From the NCBI GenBank assembly GCA_037783545.1, contig JBBELK010000504.1, forward strand, positions 1,426,001 to 1,490,000: DNA of 64,000 bases, given 5' to 3'. Source of the stretch: Henricia sp. BOLD:AAB3569 (taxonomy: Eukaryota > Echinodermata > Asteroidea > Spinulosida > Echinasteridae). Position 1 is the first letter of the stretch. Each line of letters opens with the position of its first letter. Both the position numbers and the translations under genes were made by a program. Positions 45,321 to 57,300 of the stretch are shown here, in pieces. The notes beneath the pieces are model-generated. The model did no database searches, was not told the DNA's origin, and was given only the letters and a program-made list of their open reading frames with translations.

Positions 45321-48300
45321 CTGCCAAAAAAGATGCAAATATTTAATGGTAAAGATACAAGCCCTGGTGAAGGCCATATATGGATGGGCATTTTCACTTT
45401 TTGCCTTCTTAATTCTGTTGTATCTAAGTAGTTAAGAATGATTGGGGTATCTCCTCAGTATGGTTTTAAGAGCCATGTATATTGAAGGAATGGGTGGTAA
45501 GTTTGTCAGCGTAGCTATATTTCTTTTGTAGCTGCTAAACAGCTTGATGAAATTGGCCCCTGATCAGTTGCTGTCGATGTGTGCGAAGCGCACACATCGA
45601 CAGTAACTGATTAGTTGCACAACTAGCAGCAACTGGGAGCATCCCAGCCATGTCTACATTTCCAGAGCTTGCACATCGACACGGCAACTCGGTAAAGCCT
45701 TCAGTACATTGACCTTGCAACTGGAAGCAACTGTTGCTTGCAGTTGCTGTCGATGTGCGCCCATATGATCAGATGCACACGAGCAACTGGCAGCAACTAC
45801 TTGCAAGTACGCGTACGCGACGCAACTGACCGCAACTAGTTGCCAGAAAGTAGAATATGAGCAACTCGCGGCAACTGGGATTTTTCCAGTTGCCAGTAGT
45901 TGCAAGTGTGCGTATATCGACCTTTTAAATCCCAGTTGCTGCGAGTTGCTTCCAGTTGCAATGTTGATGTACGCTAGGCTTAATGCTTGCATGCGCGGGA
46001 CAATATGATTTGCAAAGCTGGAGAATCGGATATTCGGATATTCAGTTTTCAAGAATCCGAATAAGCAGATTTTGAGATCTTCGCCGTCTCCCAACACCGG
46101 TGAATTTATAAACACCTCTTTCCTGTTTGATCCTACAAGCATCGTACTAACAGCCTTTTGAAATGAATTTGGTCCAAATCCACACCTAAACGTGACAGTT
46201 CACAATTTGTTCTCTTACCTGACTACATCTGGAAATTCTGGCGAGTCGACGATATGACGATGCCCGTAGCCGTCGCTGCCAAAGGAGTGAAATGTCACCG
46301 GCGGAAGAGACTTATGGCGGTGTTGAACGCTGTACTCATATAGCTGAGAAATCATTAAACAGATTTTCATTTCATTGACCGAAGTAAACTTGCTAGATTT
46401 ACAGCGAAATCTCGATAAGCCAAATTTGGATAACCCAAAAGCTAGTGATGGGACCTGAAACCAAATTTCTGAATATTGATTTTAATTTTACCATCCGATT
46501 TCACATTTGGAAACCGAATAATCAAAATTGAATAAAATAATTTACTTTCAACTCGCAATAAAATTGATGAAAAAGTGTGTGAAGCTATGAATGCGTAAGA
46601 CTTAAAGGGACACACCGGCTTACTGTTTACATAATGTAGCGATCTAGCATCCTTGACAAACAAATTGATGGTCGTCGTGAAAACAATGATTAAAATGTCA
46701 CGTAATTAACTAGAAATGTTTAAAATTAACAAAAGAGACAAATGTTGGGCTATACGCTTTACCAGCCGTCGCGATGTATTATGTATCAGTAAATGAAGGT
46801 GGCATTCGATATGGGTCAACACGTGTTTAACCTCATTTCCTTGTTTTCCCCCACTCATCACACCTTGCATGATCCCTCAGGTCAGCGCTGACTCAAGGAA
46901 GCAACTCGAACGCAACTTGTTGGTGTCATTAGCGCCCTCAATAGGCCTATGCTGTATTTTCTTCGGATATTATTGATCGCTGCAAAGCAAAGACGCAAAA
47001 ATCTGAGAGATTCTTTCGTCCGTATCAACACCCAGAAACCCTTCTTATGAAATCTGTTGGCAAATTTGTGTACAAATTGGAAAGTACGGTATGTACATAG
47101 TGTTCGTAGGACATTATTTTCCAACAAGAAGAGAAACCAACCGCGAATGACAAAAGCAACTCGCACTTCGTGCTGGTTTTTACGGCTGGAAATAAAACTA
47201 ACTCCAAGGCCACGTGATTTATCGGAACCAGAATCTGGTTCCGATAAATCATGTGACCTTGATTTTTTAGAAAATGCTCAAAAACAGCCAAATTTGATGG
47301 TTTCTTTTCAGGTTCTCTTCAGTCTATTTCAGAAAGACTTTCAGAATCATGTATGGGTCTATTTCGAGCCCAAAATAGCCCAACAAAGCCGGTATGTCCT
47401 TTTAAGGGTATGCATGGTGGAAATCAACATGTGTATGGGTTTGCAGTAGCACCATGTGAATCTCTTTTGTATGTGTGGTTCTGAAAAGAACCAGTGAGTG
47501 TTAACTCAATGTTTTGAACAGTGTGCTCTGTTCGTCTTCAGAGCACACTGTTCTAAACGTTGAGTTCACACTCACTGGTTCTTTTCAGAACCACCTATAT
47601 ACAAAAGAGATTCACATGGTGCTACTGCAAACCCATACACAAGCTATGAATGCAATACAACTCGAGGGTGAAATATTGCATGTCACCCTGGGGCATCTCC
47701 GGAGCGAGGTCATTCCAGGGATGGTTGTTCTAGTGGGAACAAGGCCTTTTGGTCCCAAATGCCATGTGTATAATGCTTAAGCGACCTCTATACAGAGGCC
47801 ACCTGTTTATAGTGGCCATTTTTGTACGGTCCCTAGGGTGGCCATGATATACAAGTTTCACTGTACTACTCAATGTTTAGACCCAGTTACCATAGCTACT
47901 GATGTCACACTTTAGCAGTGTTGTACACGAGTCACCAATATCAAGTCACTAGCCTCGAGTCCGAGTCTCGAGTCATTAGCCTCGAGTCCGAGTCACGGAC
48001 TCGAGTACTACAATACTGCACTTTAGTAGTGTGATAGTGTGTCCTATATTCTTGTACACATTTTACTGTACTCTCCCCAAATCCTATAATTCCTACAGTT
48101 GTCGGATTGACAGTTATCTTTTGTCCTTACCCTCTTGCCCAACTTGTAAGGAACAACAGAATCATCCTCAGCATGAATAATAAGCACAGGGCATCGAACG
48201 TCCTTGAGACTAGAGATTAAAAGAAGGAAAAATGGTAAATAACATTTTGCCCCTCTGTAAATCTCACTGGATACTTGCAAGTTTCTACCATTGGAACTAC

Positions 48301-51300
48301 AAACAAAAATGGTTTAGTGTTTGTTAGGAGAAACATCAATTCACAGCCCATATGATGAAATGCATAAAGCTTACAAGTATCTTCCATCTAAACAACGAAA
48401 TATGTAGGTGGGTGGCGCCATTGGCAGCCGATGGCCAGAGACACCGGAGAATCCTTACTCTTCACAAAGAGTAAGTTCTGGGATCTTTTAAGTGTGTTAC
48501 ACAACACACTGGACCAAGGGCATTACATCCTTTGTGAAGGATGGAGCAATTGTGGATAAATGCCTTGCTCAGGGCACAGGTACCACAACCAGGTGTCAAA
48601 CCTGAATGTCGCAATCCAATAACTCAAACTACTCGGCCATAGTACCCCACAAATGTCTTGCATTTGTTAAAAAGAGTATTAAAGCTCTTGATCAAAATCT
48701 CTGAAAATTAAGTGACCAAAATCTTAAACTAAATATGGGTCTTTCCACAGTAAAGGGGCATTTTGGCAACACAGACCATATTTTCAAGGAAATACCTGAA
48801 GTTGTTCTGAAGAGATAACTTAGGCCCAAAAAGGGTTACAAATAGTGTGACAACATGCCTTTCTAAAAACCCCGTGTACAAATTTCCAACATACGCTCGT
48901 AACCGGGACGGACACTTAATGTAATGGTGGACACTTGTATAGCGCACATGTCTACCCTAGGGTACTCCTGGTGCTGTTGCCATTAACATCATCGCTGCCA
49001 TCAGGAAATCACCAGAACCATTTCGCTTCAACTAGGTGGTTACCTGGCCAAGGCGCACAACCCTAGATTGTGGCATTCCCCCTAGCAGCTCCCCAAATAT
49101 CGCTTGGGTTGACGAGGCAATTGAGATTAAGTGTCTTGCCCACGGACACAAAATTTTACGAGCATATATTGGAAATTTGTACACAGGGTTTTTGGAAAGG
49201 CATGTTGTCACACTATTTGTAACCCATTTTGGGCCCAAGTTATCTCTTCAGAACAACTGAAACTTATTTCTTTTATTTTGAGACCATACAAAGGTATTTT
49301 CTGGAAATGTTGAAAATATGACCAGTATGTGTTGCCAAAATGCCCCTTTACTGTGGACAGAGTAGTATCTGACCAATGTTGTTTATGGTGGTTATCTGCC
49401 ATTTTGTGAGTAAAGCATTCATAGTGCTAAAAGAAATGCCAGTGAAAAGTGGTCTAAAAGAAATGTATACACAAAGAAATTTAGGAATTAACTGGTCAGT
49501 GAAATAAGAAAGTTCTCAAAGTGTTCTGGCCGTATCAGATTAATAACGAAGAGCTTTATGCCATGTTCCATCTTCATAACAATTAAAATCCGTTGATGGC
49601 GATAGATTGGGCATATCCTGCAAAAGGATGTTACTGACAACAGCAGAGTGACCCTGAGGGGAAACAAAAGCTAGGGAGGCCAAGGAACACATGGGTATGT
49701 TCAGACAGAGGGCTACTTTTTTTTAGCCCCAATTCAATTAACGGACTTGGCGGGGGTTCGCTGGAGCTAAAGTGAGTTAGTCCAAAATGCCCTCCCGGTC
49801 ACACGGTAGTGATAACTCCCGAGCTAAAATGTGGTCAAATTTGATGGCATATTAACATTGGCCGGATGCCACAGAGCGAGGTCAGTTGCGTTCAGTTGTC
49901 AAATAACAGTGGAGCTAAGTCGTAAAAGGAAACCCCGCTGTGCTGAAAGTAGGGCTAGCCCCACAAATTTTCGGGGCTAAGTTTGGGGAGGGTTAGCTGT
50001 GGAGCTAGCTAGCTCCGGAGCTAGCTTCAGAGCTAGCTTTAGAGCTAGCCCCTCGTCTGAACGGCCCCATGGAGGAGAAGCTTGAAGGAGGAGAAGCTTG
50101 AAAAAGGAGAGGGGGGAGCTGGGGATGAAATCTTGGGCAAGTGAGACAACAGCAGCAAATGACAAGCTTGGATGGAGGAAGATGCTAAGTGGCCTCAAGC
50201 GTCCACCTGAGCACGACAGGAGTGAGTGAGTGAGTGAGTGAAATTAGAAAGGTTCACACTAGTCAGTTGATTAGACAACATCTTCTGGTTTCAGAAAGTC
50301 AAAATGTTTAAAGGAATACTGTCATTAAAGACAAAGATGGCTTTGAAACAACCCCAAGTAGTGACTTGTCAGTGTACTAAATTTCATTTGGCATGTTTCC
50401 ACATGGTTTATAAGTAAAACCAGGAAAAGGGGGCAAAATTGCCCTGTTTTGTTCTGAATGGGCCGCGCCATGTTTTTCTACAAGCCCAGTTTTCGCACTC
50501 CAATAACCCTAAGGACATGACGTCACGTCGGCTGCGTTTGTACCGCTGGTACTTTGCACGACCCTCTGGCAGCGAAGCTTTTCCGGCCGAACGAACGTTG
50601 TGTCGTGTGTGTACACGTGTACGTCGACCACACGCAATTTCCCAAACGAGCGCGGTGGCCTAAGGCAAACGATCCGTTTTATTCTTCGTATTATTACCGC
50701 ACCCTACTGCCATGCAGTGAGGCATGTTGACGTTTACTCAAGGTAAAACCACCATCAAAAATCAAAACATGTGTTGACAAAATCAACGCCGAAGACAAGT
50801 GAGTCGAATAATGGCAGCGCGCGGCGTGGGTACGGTACGCAGCTGGCCTACGCTAGCTACATGTAGCTTGGTCGCGCGATCGGGCAGCCGCGCTGACGTC
50901 ACTATGAAAAGCGCCCGCTAGCGGTATATGGTGGAGAACGGCTGGCACAGAGGTTCATTTTTATTGTCATGGCGGCGCCCATAAGTCATTTTTATTTTAA
51001 TTTTTAAAAAGATGTATTCGTCATATGACAGAAATTTCTATGTTATCATTTAAAACAAACTCTAATGTACAAAATGAGACAATTTTATCATCTTCTGACA
51101 GTACTTCTTTAAGGGTGAATATAGCATTGCTTACTTCTCCTGTGTGTTGAACATTGTCTCCTCTTCTACATAGGCTTTGCTGAACTGTGCTAAACAGATT
51201 GGTAATATCCACCATGGCTAATAAAAGCAATCGGAAATACATCACATTAGTGAAATAATAACATGTGCCAATTTATATTAAAGCCTAGCGTATACTATAT

Positions 51301-54300
51301 CGACATTGCAACTAGTGGCAACTAGTGTTTTGGGCAACTAGAAGCAACTCGCGGCAACTGGGATCAACTGATCAGTTGCTTAAAAAGGTCGATGTATGCA
51401 CACTTGCAACTACCGGCAACTGAAAAAATCCCAGTTGCCGCGAGTTGCTCATGTTCTAGTTTCTGGCAACTAGTTGTACCTGTAGTTGCGTCGATGTGTG
51501 CGTACTTGCAACTAATTGCTGTCAGTTGTAAATAATAATAATAAATATTTGTAATGCGCCGGTATCCATCAGAAAGATGCTCAGGGCGCAAGTGTGCATC
51601 TGATCACGTGCGCGCACATCGACAGCAACTGCAAGCAACAGTTGCTTTAACTTGCAAGGTCAATGCCGTGTCGATGTGCGCCGGGACATGGCTGAATACT
51701 CCCAGTTGTTGCTAGTTGTGCAACTAATTAATTGCTGTCGATGTGCGCACTACGCACACATCGACAGCAACTGATTAGTTGAGCTGCTTCCAGATGCAAG
51801 TGGTAGCAGCAAACAACTTGATCCTTTTCCGTTGTACGCATCACACTGAGCATGCTCAAACATGACAAACAATGGAAAAGGACCGGCTTGTTTGCTGCCA
51901 TTATGCATTTCAAACGTTTTCCAATGTTAGATATCCGACAACAGAGATTGACTGCAAACATAAAATTGCCCATCACTACAGCGAACTACATGAAAAATGA
52001 AGATCAAGGGATCTATAAAACATGTTCATAGTCGCCCACTGTAGGACCCTCGGCATGCTCGGTGGTCGAGTGGTTAAGACGTCTGCCTAGTATGCAGGAG
52101 GTCATGGATTCGAGTCCCGCCCAAGCACGATACGAGTTTTTAGTGTGTTCTCGGGAAAACGCACTTAGTATTATAGTGCATACTGCGTCGTGATGGCCAA
52201 AAATACTTCCACTTGACATCGTTTGGACCGACAATAATTCCTTACTTCATGTTAATTACAGTCGCTGTAGGACCATCGAACCCGCCATTCGCCATCGGCA
52301 TGCTCTGTGGTCGAGTGGTTAAGACGTCTGCCTAGTATGCAGGAGGACGTGGGTTCGAGTCCCTCCCGAGCACGCTACGAGTTTTAGCGTGTCCTCGGGA
52401 AACGCACTTAGTATACAGTGCATACCGTGTCGTGATGGCCAAAAATTACTTCGTTTGGACCGACGCAATAATTCCTTATTTTATGTTCATAGTCATTTGT
52501 TATACAGTAGCTGCTTTCTATTGTCGTACTTACCACAGTAAACGGATGGTTGTGCATTGCATCATGCATGCTGTTATAAGGCGACTCTAAGATAAGACCC
52601 TGTGGACACGACCCTGAGAACAAAAAGCAACCGTACAAGTTTGAAGATGCAAATGAGCAGGGGGCAGCGTAAGAAAAAAATATTGATATCGGTACGGGGG
52701 TCTGGTTGTGCCATTTTAGACTTATTTCAAGTCGTTAGGCACAGCCTTACAGGATTGGTCTAGAGACCAGTCTGAGAACCAAATGACAAGTCTCGACCTC
52801 TACAACATTGATTTCCACATGCTGGAAATGATTTGGTTCAGTGAAATAAAAGTTGGAAAAAGCAAACTACATGAGGATTAAGTTAAAGAGCTAGAATCCC
52901 CCTTGAAGGAAAATCTAGCAGTTAGTATGATATGTTTTACCAGACACTATGGAAAAAAAAGAGCAGAAAGATTTTCTTTTCTATTACCAAGAGAGAGAAA
53001 AATGAGTCGCTCATTCTAACTTGTACCGGCTGATGTTCAAACACGTGGGAACTACGGCCCGCAGAGACCGTTCCATGCTGTACACAGACGGCTGTGAATG
53101 CCGTTCGTTCCGTGACAAAACCACCCGTCGCAATGCACCAGTATTTACTTCAAAAGAGCTTCATTGTGAGCCACAATTTCACCGTTTTTTCACAAAACAG
53201 GTAATAGTAGATTGTTGTTTTTCACGTTTGTATTTTGAATTACAAGGACAAAACAGGCATGATAAACATTCATTTGTGTATTTTCCATTCAATACTGCAC
53301 AGGCCGTTTTGTATGTTTCGCAGGATGACGTCAAAACCCTGTTGATAAACAAACCAAGTGACCTCGAGCGTTTCAGAATTTCGGGTGAAGAGGGTCGGAA
53401 CTGCTTTGCGTTTTAAGCAAAAGCCTGTCGATTTTTTGTGGAAAACAAGTTGTGATGGTGTTGTAGACACATACACCTCCATGATAAACAGAAAAACTTA
53501 AAAAATGTGGACGGGGGGATTCTAGCTGTTTAAGGAAAATGGACGAGAAGTGTAGATTCTTCAAAATAATGGGCTCGGCTTTGCCTCGCCCATTATTTTC
53601 AAGAATCTACACTTTTGAGTCTATTCTCCGATTTAATCCATTTACCGCCCCGGAACAAGAAACGTGCCAGCGAGCCATTCTGTCAATATGGATGCAATGC
53701 ATGGCGTTTGGTTTGGTGTAAGAATAGAATCACTCATGCGAATACGCTGCATTCTGGTACTCGGGACATGCAGTCATTTCGTTCGTGGTGTGCTGCCAGC
53801 AACAACTACTATATCGCAATGGAAATATTGTCAGTTTGGTAATTTTTCTCAATCTTTGTGTCGCTGTTTCTTAATAAAAGGTGTAGATTTTTTTAAAGTG
53901 GATAAATTGCAAGCAAAAGTGTGTTTTTCGAAATGAGATTTTCGCGATTTCTGAAACGTTCATTAGGTATTCATGATATGCGCGTGACCCCGTGACGCAA
54001 TCCTGAGAAAGAGAAGTCAACACGATTGTTAGCTCCATACGTTTACACGCAAAAAACCTGGAAAACCGTCTCTGTTAGATGGTGTTTTTTGAAGAATTTT
54101 GTTGGTCCAAAAAGCCAGAGATATGCCCAGTAGCTGCGTGGTTGTATGTTTTACCAGACACTATGAAAAAAAGAGCAGAAAGATTTTCTTTTCTATTACC
54201 AGAAGAGAAAAATGGCCGCAGGTACCGTTCCATGCTGTACACAGACCGCTGTGAATGCCGTTCGTTCCGTGACAAAACCACCCGTTGCGATGCACCAGTA

Positions 54301-57300
54301 TTTACTTCAAAAGAGCTTCATTGTGAGCCACAATTTCATCGTTTTTTCACAAAACAAGTAATAGTAGATTGTTGTCATATTACATGAAGTGTTTTTCACG
54401 TTTGTATTTTGAATTACAAGGTCAAAACAGGCATGATAAACATTCACTTCGTGTATTTTCCATTCAATACTGCACAGGCCGTTTTGTATGTTTCTCAGGA
54501 TGACGTCAAAACCCTGTTGATAAACAAACCAAGTGACCTCGAGCGTTTTTAGAATTTCGGGTGAAGAGGGTCGGAACTGCTTTTCGTTTTAAGCAAAAGC
54601 CTGTCGATTTTTTGTGGAAAACAAGTTGTGATGGTGTTGTAGACACATACACCTCCATGATAAACAGGAAAACTTTAAAAATGTGGACGGGGGGATACTA
54701 CCTGTTTAAAATCTTTTGTGTTAAGAATCTACAGTTTGAGTACATTACATTCTTAAAAATAATCTACAGTGGACTGTAGATTTGTCAGAATAATGTACAG
54801 TTTCAACAATCGTGTGACGTCCTGAAAATGGATTAACTTACCTGAATTGCATAGTCTTTTTACCATTGCACTTCCAATCCTAAACACAGAAAACAGTAAA
54901 GAAACAATTGAGATTTTATGATTCTAATTCGCTCCCACAAACGAAATACATGGGTGAATCCTTGGCCCTCTGTTGCACCCATCTATAATCAGACTCACCC
55001 TTAGCAGGTGCCAATTTCATGGCACTGCTTAGCACCAAAAAAATTGGCTTAGCACATTATTTCTTTGCTTTGTAAAATGGGTTTTCAGCCAAAATTGTAT
55101 GTCAAATTGTGTTTTTAGGAACGGTAGAAAAATCTTAGTAAATACACATTACATACTATTTTAAATGGCAACCCATTTTTGCAAAAAAAAATTTAAAAAT
55201 CGAATTTTGTGCTAAGCGCCCTCGCGGGACAACTAGTGCAGATATAATACAGATGTTACCAGCATAATAGCATTGCCGATACAAAAGTGCCTTTATGATT
55301 CCTTAATTATTTGTTTTCCGACAGTACCATGAATTTGTCCCCCTCTAGCTATGCCGCTGCACACCATCATAGCAGGTGGGTGGGATTTTGGCAGTTCTTA
55401 CCCACTTCCCATTGAGTGACCCCAGACGTAGATGGGCGCACCCTTGGTCCTCTGTTGCACCCATCTATAAGCTGATTCAGCATCATTCACCACTCCGTCT
55501 GCAGTTGGCCAACCACTGGAGTCGCCAAAACCTTCCCGACAAAAACAAAAAGACCCAAGATTGAATGGGAAGACAAGTAATGTGTTGTGCCTAATGCAAT
55601 GATACATGTGTAAATTGTATTGTAAATGCATGCTTCTTAGAGTGCGTTTCTATTACGAGCATCGGCATTAAATGTTGGGCAATGCCTTTAACCGATATCT
55701 TAGCTGTTTCTACTAAAACTGGGGTGGATTTAGGACGTCCTAACTCTGACATCACTAAGACATCATAGATGATTTTGTCTTACAATAAAAATTTATGTGT
55801 CCTAACTTGTGTCCTAGGACACATAATTTAAAACACCTGATATGTGTCGTAAGTTATGTCTTATAAAAAGTTGTATATTTCCTGCTTAATTCCGAGATAA
55901 AGAGCCTTGCAATCAAAACTATCGTTTTTGATGGTTTGTCTTTCTTACACTCAGTTTTTACTGAAAGGTGATCACAGTACAAGCTCGGTCTATGTTAATT
56001 ACGAAAGTTTTTTTCAACGTTTTTCACGCCACTACCACGTGTATGGTACGGCAGCAACGGCCGGCAAGTAAATGCGTATGTGCGACGGTATACTAACACA
56101 TCGGCTGCGATTGAAACGCCATTCACAACAATAATGACGCACAAACATTTATGTCTTAGCTAAGAAGTCCTAACTTCAGGATATTGCAAGACATTTTTCA
56201 ATGTGTCGTACATGTAGCTAAGATGTCATAAACTCAGTTAGGATATATCGTCGCATAGCTGACGAAGTGACGAATATGCGGCTTTAAAGCCACTGCACAT
56301 TCGTCACTTCGTCCGCTATGCGACGATATGATGTCTCAGACTTAAGATGGTTATATTGCAATCCACCCCCGGTTATTTGGCAATTGGCATGCACGTGGCA
56401 GTTACATGTACATGTAGATTGACATACTCCATTTAAAGGCAGTATACATCATTGGTAATCTCGAAAATCAGAAATGTTCACAGATTTACGCCTAACTTAC
56501 ACAATATAAACATGATGACCGTGGAAAACTTCCCCTGAAATGGTTTTGTCTGAAATTAAATTCGCCCCAAAACCATTTCGCCCAAGTGCCATTTCGCCCC
56601 AAACCACTTCGCCCCAAATTACTTCGTCCAAACACTACATCGCCCAAAAACCACTTTGTGCACAGGCCGTGGTTCAGGGCAAAATGGTTGAGGGCGAAGT
56701 GGTTTTGGGGCGAAATGACTGCAAACCCTTTTTTGACTGTACGGAGCTGGTTTTTGCTCAGGATGGTTTTAATCATGCATATCTTCAATTACACAGGGGG
56801 ATAAAACTATTTGTAACAGTTTACCAATCATGTATACTATCTTTAAAAGCATTATCGTCTGTTTCTACTGGAGACATGCCGTTGTGTGCACCGGCAAACA
56901 CCTTTTCCGAGTAGGTTTTAATTTACTATCGCGCACAATGGCAAAGAACCGTTTAAAGGAGCATGTTCAGGAAAATGGATTTTGTTTTAACCTAACAATC
57001 ATATAAAATACCTCCCCAAAATACTTGGGGGGAGGGGGGGGGTTGGATCGGAGGGGGTCGAGGGTCACGTAGGACTTTTAAAAAACATGCACTGTAAAAT
57101 GTTCACATTCCATGGTAGTGACAACAAATGTTAAGTAGTATTTCGGGGGGAGGGAGGGCGGTCTTGAAAAATACTACTCTCTGTAGAACTGTGAAAATGT
57201 TTGACAACTTTGGACGGCCGCTAAAGAACACTGTACATACCTCTGTAATCTATGGTTACCACATGGAAGTCCATATCCACTAGCCGTCGATACAGCACCA

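Noticed and set aside
53021-53416. Intact 131-codon gene in the duplicated block
   Set aside because: The equivalent region of the other copy is out of frame because of single-base insertions, and amino-acid changes are not conservative.
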